The notes under the pieces: model-generated
Databases searched by the model: none
What the model was told of the DNA's origin: nothing
What the model saw: only the letters and a program-made list of their open reading frames with translations
Shown: in pieces, positions 32,317 through 43,985 of the stretch
Layout: every line of letters begins with the position of its first letter
Numbering within the stretch: the stretch's first letter is position 1
Made by a program: the position numbers and the translations under genes
NCBI GenBank assembly: GCA_910589415.1
Contig: CAJUUM010000031.1
Coordinates: 744,001-808,000 of the forward strand
Direction of reading: 5' to 3'
DNA from: Malachius bipustulatus
Taxonomy: Eukaryota > Arthropoda > Insecta > Coleoptera > Melyridae
Length of the DNA stretch: 64,000 nucleotides

Positions 32317-33460
32317 TTATTTCTCCAAAATCATGAAATTTCGATTTTAAAAACGCTCCTGTAGCTTTATCTTTCAAGATTAGTGAACGAAACTTTGCAC
32401 TCTTATTAAACTTTAGGAACAATTTCGATTTTCTTTAAAAAAAATTCCAAAAGTCGCGTCACTTCTACAGGGTGTCCCTTCAAAATTCGGAAATTCCGGT
32501 TTTTGTCACCTCATTTCAGGTCGCAGTTTTCGATCTAGGAGACTGAAACTTTTGTGGAAGTAAGATATCTACAAGGAGTGGTCTGGTATTGCACTTGAGC
32601 AAAATCGGCTGAGCCGTTTCAAAATGGCGGCCATTTTAATTTTTGGAAAAAGGGCTATTTTTTGAACCCGTGTATAAGCTAGATAGAAAAAGAGTTTTAT
32701 ATCAAATTCACAAGATTGGAAGTAAATGACTTGAAATTTAATTTAGTGCAATAAAATTTGCATTTTTTTTATTAATAAGCCAGTGGCGTGGGTAGGAAAA
32801 GGGTAAAAATGGCTAAATTTCTCCAACAATTTATGAGCACATTTTTGAAGTAATTAAACTGAAATTTTTACAGTAGACAACTATACTAATAGGCTTCAAC
32901 CCTTGAGAATTTTAAGAAGTAAATAAGAAAAATGGCAGATATATTCGATTTTTTTTACATGATGTTTATTTCTCTAAAATTTTAAAAACGCTCCTGTAGC
33001 TTCATCTTTCAAGATTAATGAACGAAATTTTTTACTCTTATAAACCTCAGGGCTGACGTTTAATTTTCGTAAAAAACATTTTCCTAGAGTTGCGTTACTT
33101 CTACAGAATGTCCCTTCGAATTTAAAAAAAAACCGTCCGTGAGGCACGGGTTCTGGCCGAAGTTTTCAATCTAGAGCGCTGAAATTTTTCTGGTAGTAAG
33201 ATAACCTCAAGTAGTCGTCTGGTACTGTATTTGAGTAAAATAGGTAAAAACGTTCCAAAATGGCGGCCTCTTCAGTTTTAGGAAAATGGCTAGATTTTGA
33301 ACCCTATTTAGGAGTTAAGTTAGAAACAAAAATTTTTAAAAGAAATTAACATGATTGGAATAAACTTATTTGAAATTTGAGCTAATGCAATACAATTTGC
33401 ATTATTTCTATTAATAAGCCAGAGGCGTGGGTAGGAAAAGTGTAAAAATGTCTACATTTC
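32317..33460. repeat. Two diverged direct copies of a ~640-bp repeat
   Basis: Unit 1 starts near 32317 (tttatttctccaaaa) and unit 2 near 32965 (tttatttctctaaaa). Shared landmarks include acgctcctgtagctt, ttctacag..tgtccctt, caaaatggcggcc and aataagccag(t/a)ggcgtgggtagg, 639-648 bp apart. The copies differ by many substitutions and indels, so the duplication is old. No coding content. Confidence 0.75.
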
Positions 33461-34497
33461 TATAAACATTGTATAAATTGTTAAATTTTGCCAATTTTAT
33501 TGATTTTTAAATTTAAAAATCCATTTTAAGGCACGTTTTCAAACGAAATGAAATGAAATTATCACAGAAAATTTTTCACAGTATTGCACTACGCTAACAT
33601 GACATGACTATGGAAATTTTCAGAAAGCCAATAATTTAAAAAGCGGTGAAAATATTCATAATTGAATCGCATAAAAATACACTATCTATGCGATTGATGC
33701 GCAAGAAGGGTTTTTCTTTATGCTGGTGCTGATGCTTCAACCTCGGGAGGTTTACAAGAGCGTGGTTTCCGAAGATTACTGTTTTCCCTGGAGATTTCAA
33801 TGCTAGAACTACCACCTTGTCTGGCAGAACGGACAACCTAAGTTTTGGGATCTACGAGTTAGCAATATCTTTTTTTTTTACTGTCGAATAAAGGACAGCT
33901 TTTAATCACTCGACTACGTCCTGGAGGCTGTAAGTTATCTTAATTTTTATATCGTTGAACGTGAAATGGAGCAATAGGAAAATCAGTGCTAATTAGTGAT
34001 ATTATGATTATTACTCAGAGACTTTCTCTATCATGACCATCAGAAGCATTTGATTATTGTACTTTTATTGTACGAAATGAAGGATCCTTTGTTTTTAGAC
34101 GCATTAATTGTTTAAAAATACTTATCAATTTAAACCAAACTTAAAAATAAGTCAGGATAGTAATTAATTTGATTAACAGAAAATGTAAACACATAATTTG
34201 ATCATTAAATTTACATTATAGTTTACTCTTTTGAAAACATTTAACATCTTCACTTTATAGGGTTTAGGTAGTACTGAATAGATAAAAACTCGTTTAACGA
34301 GTTATTCAAAGACACGACTGCCCTCGTCTTACCTTAGATATCTATACGAAAGTTTTAACTCTTTAAAATAAGGCAGCAGGATAACTTGTATTCTGATAGA
34401 ATCTGATTCAGGATTTGAGTTGTTCAAAATTACCTTTCCTCGTTTTCCCTACGAGGAGATAACTCGTTCCCCCAAATATTCTCGTAACGAAAGGCTG
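33461..34497. other. Non-coding remainder of the 14.7-kb insert
   Basis: AT-rich, no protein homology recognised. A 66-codon minus-strand frame at 33636-33836 has no visible motif and I do not consider it a gene. The stretch ends at 34497, where LINE copy 1 resumes. Confidence 0.4.
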
Positions 34498-35217
34498 CAA
34501 ATGAATTGAGAGAGCTTCGTGACAGGTTGGTATTTTTTGGCGAACTATTCAATATGCATGGGGGTGAACGGCTTAAGCTTATTAGAAATAATTTGAGAAG
34601 CCTTTATCGTTTTAAATTACGAGAGGCCAAAAAAAGACTCATAGTGACGTAATTATTAACTCTAAGAATGTATCGAGAACAATGTGGAATTTCATAAATG
34701 CAAGACGTGGAAAGGCAGTTAGACAAATTTCAGAAACTATAACAGCTGATGATTTCAATGATTATTTTGTTTCTTTTCCCAAACAGCTTACTGAGGCTTT
34801 GTCTGTAAATTGTGATTCGTCTGCTGATGTTTCTATTGGCCTCAATGGTGGTTTTTCCTTCAGAAGTGTATCTCCTGAAGAAGTAGAGAGTGTAATACGC
34901 TCACTTAAGACAAGCAAGTCTACTGATATTTATGGGTTTTCATCTTATCTGATCAAAAGCAGTGTTAATTCTTTTACTGCTCCTTTGACTGAGCTTGTGA
35001 ATGTTTGCATTGAGAATGGCATTTTCCCAGACTGCTGTAAGGTATCTAAAGTCATACCTTTGTACAAGAAAGGAAGTAAAGATATGATTTCTAACTATAG
35101 ACCAATTTTCTTAATACCTGTTATTGGCAAAATAACTGGAAAAATACTGAGTAAACAATTAACTGATTATTTTGAACCTAATTTGTTTAGTTACAGTCAG
35201 TATGGCTTCCTTTCATC
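34498..35217 (+). pseudogene. LINE copy 1 ORF2, linker and RT start
   Basis: Resumes the linker at AAT (34500-34502) with ELRELRDRL; a stop at about 34648 and a shift lead into the 34682 frame, which carries the RT N-terminal motifs (KVIPLYKKGSKDMISNYRP and SQYGFLSS). It is cut at about 35217, where LINE copy 2 begins. Codons after that point in the same frame belong to the newcomer. The rest of the copy 1 RT is not in the window. Confidence 0.8.
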
Positions 35218-35220
35218 ATC

Positions 35221-35512
35221 ATGCCGCCGAGCGAAACAGACGCAAATATTGTGTGCTCAGTATGCGAGGTGGAATTAAGTGAAAGTGAAAATTATCTATA
35301 TTGTAGTGGCGTATGTAAATATAGATGTCACTTTAAGTGTGCAAAAATGAAAACTCATGAAGTAAAAGCATTAGAAAATAGAAATATTAAATGGTTCTGT
35401 GAAAACTGCGACCTGTCGCCTACAAACTTATTAGGTGTACTACTATCTTTGAAAAGTGCATTCATCAGTATGCAAGACAAATTTATAAGTTGTAACGAAT
35501 TCCAAGGCATTC
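35221..35512 (+). pseudogene. LINE copy 2 ORF1, PHD-like finger part
   Basis: Residues about 11-65 show a PHD-type zinc finger: C-x2-C, CSGVC, H-x2-C and a final WFCENC. A helical stretch follows. The frame is interrupted at about 35512 and ORF1 resumes at 36351-36361. The start ATG is only a few bases from the junction with LINE copy 1, so little or no 5' UTR is present. Confidence 0.75.
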
Positions 35513-36350
35513 GTTGATTATTATTATTTATTTTAATTAATCGAGGGGTCTATCAGAAGGATACAGTTTTTACAGAGGTGATTAGCAGTTATCTCCGCCG
35601 GCACCGGCTATATAAGCAGAGCCAACGGAGAAGCAGGTCAGATGGATCCGAGGAACTGACTCGAGAACCACTCTCCCTCCCTGTGAATTGAGCTAGGAGG
35701 TCTTCGGGAGGCATGCATTGAGTGCACTCCGTCCTATTCATCTAGCCGGCTACAGAGGTCGATGAAATGAGTCGAGCCTAACTGTAACCGGACATCGGTG
35801 GACCGACCAGAATGGAGTGAGTTCTGGCCGGCAGCCGATTCAGTATAGGGGATCCGTCGACGCTACGTCGAAGTACCGGCTAGTCCCTTCAGTCACGACC
35901 CGGCCTGTATTGAGGGCCGGACTCAGTAATAGCCGCCCCGGCGTTGCCTTGAGATACCGGGAGCGGATTCAGTTTCAGGTAGTTTCGTCGCCGGAGGACT
36001 TTTCTCCCAGACCCCGTCACGGCGCGTGTTCCGAAGGCCGCAGCAGCAGGTACGCAACGCGCGGCGGCGAACGAGTAACTGCCATAGCGGAGGCGACCGT
36101 GATCCGTCAATCAACGTCCGACCAATAAGCAGTGGTAGGTGCCCCGACGCAAATATCTACCACCAATCAGACGGCCTGCGAAGAACGATAGCCGGCCCAC
36201 AGGATACAGTAGTTATCGATATTAATTTGGCAAATACAGATATATGTAAATAGAGTAGTGTGTAAATAAATATTTTAATTGACTTGTCGCGGGTAAAAGG
36301 GGACAATTACCCATCCCTGGGAACATCATCTCTACCACACCGAAAATCCC
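35513..36350. repeat. Candidate solo LTR, GC-rich, inside LINE ORF1
   Basis: An 840-bp block of unusual G+C content for this window separates the two halves of ORF1. It starts TGATTATT and ends CCCGTTACA (TG...CA), with a TATATAAG box near 35610 and AATAAATA near 36265. The reverse complement starts TGTAACGGG, a form common among gypsy LTRs, so orientation is open. No exact target duplication is seen. Small open frames in it look fortuitous. Confidence 0.4.
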
Positions 36351-37150
36351 GTTACAAAGTATGGATCATAAAATCAACAAGTTCGGAAGTACTATGGATT
36401 ATTTAGTCAAAGAAGTAAATCAGCTGGAAATTGCAGTAAAATCACATAAACCTGAAAAGAAATCATTCATACCACAGGTAGAGAAATCTCATACAGATAA
36501 ACCAGTGATAATGAGTGTTGCAAATAAAGCAAAAACAAGTGATAACATAAATGATATTCCTTTAATAAATAGTGATGGGAAACTTCAAAATAAAAATACA
36601 AAAATAACCTATTCCCAAGTGGCCTCAGCTGTGAAACTTACTGAGAAAACCACTAACATTAATGATATTACTTTAACGAATAGTGATGGGAAACTTCAAG
36701 ATGGAAACACAACAATAATATATTCTCAAATGGCCTCAGCTGTGAAACTTGCTGAGAAAGACTCCAAACGAGGAGAGGAGCATAATAAACCGCATGCAAA
36801 CAGTTGGTCTAAAGCGCAATAAAAAAAAAACTCAAAAAACTAAAAAAATCAATACAGTTGTGGGAAACACAATAGAAAACACTGCTTTAAAGGGTATTCC
36901 CAAGAAATGCCATATTCATGTGTACAGACTTGAACCCTTCACGACAATAGATGACTTAATGAACTACTTAAAACCAAAATTCCCAGAGGTGGTATGTGAA
37001 AGTCTTAAGTCAAAACATCCGGAGGATTATTCTTCCTTCAGGGTATCAGTAGATATCAGTAACCTAGAAAGGATAATGGATCCGAACCAATGGCCAAAAG
37101 GAGTCCACTTGAACAGATTTTTTCACCTACGACCCAAAATAGTGATCTAG
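36351..37150 (+). pseudogene. LINE copy 2 ORF1, C-terminal part
   Basis: The 36361-36822 frame contains a duplicated segment of about 38 residues (NINDIPLINSDGKLQ and NINDITLTNSDGKLQ, each ending in a SQxASAVKL motif). A frameshift at an A-run near 36823 moves the reading into the 36749-37150 frame, which has the conserved ORF1 C-terminal domain (HIHVYRLEPFTT through WPKGVHLNRFF), as in copy 1. ORF2 overlaps its end. Confidence 0.75.
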
Positions 37151-37518
37151 AGAATGTAAATCCCAAATCTACGAACAAAACGTTCACCATAGTACACCAA
37201 AACGCCCAGTCATTAAGCAGCAAACTGCTGGAATACGAAGTGTTCTTAAGCGAAGTTAATTGCAACATTTTTTGCGTGTCAGAATACTGGCTGAACTATG
37301 ATATGGTGCGAGCCATGTGCGTGGGCGGTTACCATGCGGCGGATCACTTCTGCAGGACTGAACATGCCCATGGTGGAGTGGCCATTTTTGTGAGTAACTC
37401 AACTAGTTTCTTGTTGCAACCATTAACCAATTTTAAAAAACTGTCAGTAGAATTACATTTTGAATGTGTGGCGGTAAAGTTTTCAGTAGGTCAATTTAGT
37501 TTTGTTGTTATTTGTATA
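37090..37518 (+). pseudogene. LINE copy 2 ORF2 endonuclease, N-terminal part
   Basis: Starts within ORF1. Contains TIVHQNAQSLSSKLLEYE (LINE endonuclease motif 1), CVSEYWL and HGGVAIFV. It is interrupted at codon 'tat' by a TA-flanked element; the frame continues exactly at 40464 if that element and one TA are removed. Confidence 0.8.
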
Positions 37519-37520
37519 TA

Positions 37521-40461
37521 CAGTGCGCGAGAAAAGTAAGGAATAAATTCGATTAAACGGAAAGCGCTGTTTTTTTGAATAAATAAAAAAATAGGTCGAT
37601 TTTGTCTTTGAGTTCTTGAACTTTTGACATAATATTGGGGTATACAGGGTGATGCGCGAAAAAGTGGTGACGTCATCGGTATTTTTTTTAAATGACAACC
37701 CTTATTTTTTATTCCATTTTTTGATACTTCATTCAATTGCCAATACGGTAATGTAATAATTTCGTAACCCTTAACGACGAAATTTCTGTGAAAATAACTC
37801 AATTTGGAGAGATTCAATTAAATAGACAGATTTAATAGATTTAATTTAATTTAATTTAACAGATTTAATTTAATAGACTTAATTTAATAGACAGATCTTA
37901 TAAAATTACCATGGAAACAGTAATTTTTATTTGATATTTTTTTTATTTTTATCGCTAATGTTCCGATTTTCACATCAGTAAAAAGTGCACAATTTCGACT
38001 CACAAGCTGTTTTCTCAGAATTTTCCTTATTTAAGGTTAGAAATTAATTACATTACCATACTGGCAATTGAATGAAGTATCATCAAATGCAATAAAAAAC
38101 AAGATTTTCCTTACGAAAATCTTGGCCTGCCGGCGGCGTCGGGCCTTCGGCCCTCCATGGCGGGCCTTCGGCCCGCAGTGTCAGTAGATCCCAGTCAAAG
38201 TTGAAATTTGTCATCAGTTGTTTTTTTTTAATTGCAGTTTTTCTGTATCAGTACGGCCCTGAAAGCAGTAGATTCCCCGTCAAAGTTAACGCCTGCCACA
38301 CCTCCTTTTTTGTGACTATTTTTTCTATATCGCTCCTGAAGGACCAATATGTGAACTTACGAAAATTCGCGTGGAAGTTATAGATTCGCGTAAAAAGTTA
38401 CTTTCGTGTTAGTTTGAGTCGAGGGTGGGGGACGTGACCCTTTTCTTAGCCACACGCGAGTACCTCCGTGATCTTATTTGGATCACCGCGAACAGATTTA
38501 CATCGAAAAATGTGCGAAAGACCATTGAAAATTTTCGCTTCCAAAACCGACTTTGGCCGAATCGCACGCCATTTTATTAAAATCGTTCAAACAAAGTCGG
38601 CGGTTATATTAAACAGAAGGTAATATATGCAACTGAAGCAAATTAGTGCACGACATTTGAACTCTTACCGGAAAGTCAATTTTTGCGAACGTAAACTTTG
38701 AAATTTCGTCAAAATACTCGGCCATTTTCGATCCGTTGTAGCGTCGCCATTTTTGAAACTTCAGCGAAAAAAAAATGAAAATTGTGACAAAAGAATTCTT
38801 CGACTACCAAGCGCAAGTCATCCCCGAGTCTCTGTACCCGGAAATTGCGAAGAAAAAAATTTCCGAATTTTTGCTATAATTTTCTCGTATTTTTCAGTGC
38901 GCATTTTTTCAAATTTTATTAATTTGAAGTGCGCAATTAATTGTAAAAACAATTATTAAAAAAATGCATAAGAAAAAACAGAAATTAAGCCGTTACCCGA
39001 ACAGTAGCCGCGCATATATTATGGTTACCTATACCTACCGGACGTAATGATAATAATAGCGGGGACGATCAGCGAACGAGGCCGGCTTCGACGGGTCAAG
39101 AAGACACGAGCCGTCGCCGGCATTGCCGGGAACGTACCTACCTAGTACATATTGATTTCTTAAAATTGTCATATCTTCGTTTTCAAAAGACCAATGTGGA
39201 TAATTTTTTCACAGTCATTTTGGCAAATTAATTGTCGTTGCGACTGTCCTTCTAATTTTCCCAATCGTTCATAAAGAATAAGACAAAAAAAAATAAAAAA
39301 GGATTAATTTATCGTATTTTTAATAAAAATAAAAGTGTAAGCAAATTTTCGAGCAGCGAAAAACTTTTTTATTTTTAGTTTAAAGTACATACATAATCGA
39401 GATGAAATAAAGCCGAGACTTCAAATTATGTGTTGAAGAAAAAAATTTTTACATAAGTTGAACTATGTCGTCGATGGAGGGAGATATAATATTCGAAACA
39501 CGTCTGAACCGTCTCAATGTCCTGCCGAAGTTTTTCCGAATTTTGACAGTTTTTCCAACGGTTAAGGAAAAAAACTATATCCATCTTTTTTGTAGGTAAA
39601 GGTCGTCTCTATCATAAAGCTTTGTTATATTCCCGATCGGTCGAATAAATTTTGAAAAAAATTCGAAAAAATCGAAAAATCATGCGAAAAGAGTATATTC
39701 CATTCTTTGAGGGCCGATTACCGCTCGCCTAATTATTTTTTCGAAAAACGATCTCTACAAAGTTTGTACGTCCGTTCTTTCCCCAAGTAACTGTACTAGC
39801 AGAATCCGTCCGCGATGTACCGTTACCGAGAAACGAGTCCTTATGTCGGGACGTTGCAAAAAAAAGTACGGCCCTGAAAGGGGGCCTTAAAATTCTTGGA
39901 TCCGGCCCATTTTCAATAGGTCGTATTCGGGGGTCCGGAGCTTCGTGCCTACCGAGTTTCATCCCGATCGGTGCAACTTTCGGACACTTAGAGTGTTTCC
40001 TAGGCGATTCCCGAAAAACCCCGAAATTCCCGAAAAAAAGACACTTCCCGGTAACGGATCCCGCTCATTTTCAATAGGCATCGCGGGACCGTGCGCCTCT
40101 TCGATCGAGCCAAATTTCAACTTTCCCAGATGAAAACCGGCGACTGTAGAGTGTTTCCTAGAAAAGTCACAGACCCACAGACCGAGCGACAGACATTTTA
40201 GCGGCCACAGTTTCCAGATACTTACTCAAAATTAATAAAATTTATATTTTCAATATAAATTGTATTATTTTCGTAAGTAATAAGGGTTGCCATTTTAAAA
40301 AAATGCCGATGACGTCACCACTTTTTCGCGCATCACCCTATATACTCGAATGTTATGTCAAAAGTTGAACTTAAAAACAAAATCGACCTGTTTTTCATTT
40401 TTTTCAAAAAAAGAGCGCTTTTCGTTTTATGGAATTTATTCCTTACTTTTCTCGCGCACTG
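37521..40461. mobile_element. 2.9-kb TIR element with TA duplication
   Basis: Starts CAGTGCGCGAGAAAAG and ends with its complement; the inverted ends extend about 190 bp with small differences, including the shared segment gcgcgaaaaagtggtgacgt. TA repeats flank it at 37519-37520 and 40462-40463. No transposase homology was found in the interior, which is AT-rich with many T runs, so this looks like a large non-autonomous Tc1/mariner-type element. Near 38125-38176 are two GC-rich GGGCCTTCGGCCC hairpins. Confidence 0.85.
38125..38176. repeat. Paired GC-rich hairpins in the TIR element
   Basis: GGGCCTTCGGCCC occurs twice, the second flanked by further pairing bases (GCGGGCC...GGCCCGC). Each can form a 5-7 bp stem. 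This GC island stands out in AT-rich DNA; its role is unknown. Confidence 0.6.
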
Positions 40462-40463
40462 TA

Positions 40464-40590
40464 TAGAAGCACGTCAGGCAATATTGATATATTCTTACAA
40501 GTGCCAGAAACTGCTCTAGAACTTACAAAAGATATTGTTACGGATTTCCTAACAGTAGGCTCGACGGATAATTGGGAAACACAGATTTAC
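40464..40590 (+). pseudogene. LINE copy 2 endonuclease, continuing segment
   Basis: In-frame continuation of the endonuclease after the TIR element (RSTSGNIDIFLQVPE then NWETQIY). It is cut at 40590 by the gypsy LTR. The catalytic GDFN region that should follow is absent. Confidence 0.65.
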
Positions 40591-41208
40591 TGTTTTATTT
40601 ATTTATTTAATGTCCACAAGAGTTTCAGATTACAATGTTACAAATATCACTACTTCTTATACACAACAACTTTACTTGGTCTATAACACTACTACTTTTC
40701 ACTAGTCACTTAGGAATACCGCACTGTCTATATCGCCACTAGTCGCTTAGTTCCTCGCTTGTTCTTCGCACACACCGCTAGACTGAACTGCCTGAGTTCG
40801 CCTGGCTGCTGGCTATTTATAGGACATCCCTACCTCTGGAAGTAGCTTCTGGACGGTTTACCGACGGCTCGCTTCTATTTCCCGAACAAATCCAAGAGAA
40901 AGTCTCGAGAATATTCCCTTTCTGAATGTTCCGCTCCCAGACACTCAAACATCCATTTCTGGAACTTCTCCACAGGAAATGACCAGAGTTTTCCATTCAT
41001 TTCCTGTGGTTTTCAGCGAGATCCTCTCTCTGGGTGAACAGGAGAGCAGCAGTGTACAGGACGTCAGAATGTTGACGATCGCATACGGGTGGGCGCGCCC
41101 GGCTTGACCCCCACCACGCGCCCCAGCTAACACAGTACACCGGAGGCTGTCGCCGGCCAACGCTTTCTCCGCCCCGCCCACTTCTCAGTCCACCCTTTAT
41201 TCGTATCA
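40591..41208 (-). repeat. 3' LTR of the truncated gypsy element
   Basis: In the element's orientation it starts TGATACGAATAAAGG and ends AAATAAATAAAACA (TG...CA), 618 bp. It contains a TATAAATAG box (plus-strand positions 40813-40821). Confidence 0.75.
40813..40821 (-). promoter_or_regulatory. TATA box in the gypsy LTR
   Basis: TATAAATAG on the minus strand inside the LTR, followed in the element's direction by the rest of the LTR and its A-rich end. Likely core promoter; use is inferred. Confidence 0.5.
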
Positions 41209-41222
41209 CTGCCCCCCTCTTA
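41209..41222 (-). promoter_or_regulatory. Polypurine tract of the truncated gypsy element
   Basis: AAGAGGGGGGCAG on the minus strand ends at the LTR start TGATACG. This position and composition fit the plus-strand primer. Confidence 0.7.
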
Positions 41223-41242
41223 GTCTGTTCGACCCGAACAGG

Positions 41243-43770
41243 TTAATCGTTACTGCCAGAGTAACGCGCCAGCCGATCTAGGTGCACGATTTTCATCTTG
41301 GCTTTGGGGCTTCTCTGGATGCGGTACACCACGTCGTTAATCCGTTTCACGACGGTGTATGGTCCTTCCCAGGCCGGATGGAGTTTCGGGGAACGTCCCT
41401 TCTTCCGTTGAGGGTTATAGAGCCATACCTGGTCGCCATCATGGAAGCCTCTGGAGTTTGACTTTCTGTCGTAGCGGGTTTTCATTCTATCGCTTGCGAG
41501 AGAAATCCTTCCGCGAACCGCCTCATGTATGCTGACCATTTGCTGCCTGAGGTCCTCGACATAGTCGTTAACATTCCTGGACGACTCTTCAGGCGCACCA
41601 AAGAGCAGGTCACAAGGCATACGGAGTTCCCGACCGAACAAAACTCTAGCAGGAGACTCCCCGGTGGTATCGTGAACAGCTGCACGATATGCCAACAAGA
41701 AGAGGGGTAGGTGGAGGTCCCAATCCTTTTGATGATCTTCGACGACTTTAGCCAGGTGTTGTTCCAAAGTCCGGTTGAATCTCTCAACCATGCCATCGGA
41801 TTGAGAATGAAGCGGCGTGGTTCTCGTTTTCTCGATGCCGAGTAAGGAACAAATTTCCTTGAAGATGTTAGACTCGAAGTTGCGGCCTTGGTCAGAGTGA
41901 AGCTCCAGAGGTACTCCATACCGGCAGATGAGATTATCGACGAGTACTCTTGCTACGGTGGCGGCTTCTTGGTTGGGTAAGGCGTAGGCTTCTGGCCATT
42001 TTGTAAAGTAATCCATGGCCACTAAGATGTATTGGTTGCCGTTGTCCGTTTTTGGGAAGGGTCCCGCAACATCGATTGCAATCCGTTCGAATGGGGCTCC
42101 CACATTGTACGCCTTCATTTGTCCCCTACTTCGAACTCTCGGACCCTTGGTCGCTGCACAGGTCTCGCAACGCCTACACCAGTCTTCGACATCGTTTCTA
42201 CAGTTTACCCAATAGAAGCGCTGACGAACTTTCTCCAAAGTCTTGTTCACGCCCAAATGGCCACCGGATATTCCGTCATGGGTTTCTCTCAAGACCTCCG
42301 GTACTCGCTTCTTCGCTAGCACCAATTGTTGCACCTCCCGCTTGGCATCTGGACTTTCCCAAACTCTTCGCAACAATCCGTTGATCACCTTTAGAGAGTC
42401 CCACTGGGCCCAGAGTGCCTTAAATTCCGGTCCTTTGGCAGCAATATCTGCCCACTCTGGTCTACATTGTCCTGACTCTTTCCTTTCAGCAATAGGACCA
42501 ATGTTTGGGTCCTCTAGCTGTTCTCGTCTCAGCTCCTCCGTTGTCCAGTTGTCAGGGACCTCAACGGCGATGGTCTTTACACTGAGGGCCTGTTGTTGTA
42601 GCTCGACTCTCTTGCAGTGCTTGCAGTCCTCCTTGCATGGTCTCCGGGATAAAGCGTCTGCATTTCCATGGATTCTCCCAGACCGGTGGATGATCTCAGC
42701 ATCATACTGCTGTAACTTCTCCATCCATCTTGCCAGCTGACCTTCGGGGTTCTTTATCCCTAATAACCACTTCAGCGCTGCATGGTCAGTTCTTATGACA
42801 ACTCGTCTCCCGTAAAGGTACTGATGGAAATGACCAACCGCTTTCACAATGGCCAGTAGTTCTCTTCGTGTCACGCAATAGTTTCTCTCTGGTTTGGAAA
42901 GCACCTTGCTGTAGTACTCTATTACGTGTTCTTGACCACCCTGTATCTGTGACAACACCGCGCCGATCCCGGTGTTACTGGCGTCGGTATCCAGAATGAA
43001 TTGGCCCTTAGCTTGCGGGTAGGCCAGAACAGGACTGGAGCACAATGCAATCTTCAAGGAGTTAAATGCATTTTCGCACTCCTTGGACCATACGAATCGG
43101 GTGTTGTCTTCAGTGAGCCGGTGCAAAGGTTTGGCGATATCCGAGAATTTTGGCACAAATCTTCGATAGTACGTGCACAATCCCAAGAAACTACGTACTT
43201 CGTGCTGATTTTCGGGACGCGGCCAGCTACTCACAGCTTCGAGTTTTTCCGGATCCGTTTGTATTCCTTGAGCAGACACCACATGTCCCAAGAATTTGAC
43301 CTGTTTTTGGAACAGCACACATTTCTTCGGATTCAATTTGAGATGTGCATTCCGTATTCGGCTGAATACCTCTCGAAGATTTGCCAGGTGTTCTTCAAAG
43401 TTCCGGCCAATCACCATTACGTCATCCAGATATACCAAGCACGTCTGCCAAGTCAATCCTCGCAGAACGCATTCCATCAAGCGTTCGAAGGTTGCAGGTG
43501 CATTGCAGAGTCCAAATGGCATGACGGTAAACTGGTACAGGCCGCTTCCCGCGGTGAACGCCGTCTTCTCCTTATCATCCGGGTGAAGTCCAACTTGCCA
43601 GTATCCGCTCTTCAGATCCAGCGTCGAAAACCAGGTGGAACCGGCTAGTGTATTCAGCGTATCGTCGATTCGGGGCAAGGGGTAGCTATCCTTCTTGGTC
43701 ACATCATTAAGCTTCCGGTAGTCTACACAGAAACGTGTCGAACCATCTTTCTTTGATATTATATTCCGGA
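41243..43770 (-). CDS. pol: Gypsy Pol, N-terminally truncated (RT, RNase H, integrase)
   Basis: The frame is open to 43825, but its first 25 or so residues are unrelated flank; homology starts at KKDGSTRFCVDYRKLND. Counting from 43825: RT with VMPFGLCNAPATF and YLDD at 132-135; RNase H beginning FILDTDASN (D281); a CKEDCKHC cysteine cluster near 397-404; integrase zinc domain H516, H523, C553, C556; DD35E core D585, D645, E681; C-terminal RIVHLDRL-like end. The sequence is uninterrupted to the stop at 41243 despite the missing gag and protease. Without its own 5' LTR it cannot be expressed normally. Confidence 0.9.
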
Positions 43771-43845
43771 ATTTCGATATCTCATTTCCACTAAAAATAA
43801 AAAGGGTAAATACAAATAAAAACAAAAAAGCGAAAAAAAATTATT

Positions 43846-43985
43846 GGTTCACAAGAGAACTCAAATCAGACTCCGTCCGCTTAAGAGACCTGTATATCAT
43901 GTTGCTGGGGGGGAACACGCTTATAAACCAGCAATACAAGAAACAGAAAGCTGTGTACCATGGGAAACTAAATATTAAACAACAA
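43846..43985 (+). pseudogene. LINE copy 2 ORF2 linker fragment
   Basis: WFTRELKSDSVRLRDLY matches the endonuclease-RT linker of copy 1 (WFTNELRELRDRL). The fragment ends where the minus-strand LINE begins; the linker continues at about 45965. Confidence 0.65.

Larger units (their letters stand above)
40591..43845 (-). mobile_element. Truncated Ty3/gypsy element, minus strand
   Basis: Has a 3' LTR (40591-41208), a PPT and most of pol, but the 5' LTR, gag and protease are missing. Pol homology ends near 43770 and an A-rich junction leads back into LINE copy 2 at about 43846. About 400 bp of the LINE are also missing, so a deletion spanning the gypsy 5' half and LINE sequence is likely. It is a different gypsy lineage from 19849-29099. 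Confidence 0.85.

Noticed and set aside
35817..36253. Arginine-rich ORFs in the GC-rich block
   Set aside because: Overlapping frames on both strands are open because of base composition; no domain is visible.
42015..43648. Several plus-strand ORFs up to 215 codons
   Set aside because: They are antisense shadows of the gypsy pol, which has all catalytic motifs in the minus-strand frame.
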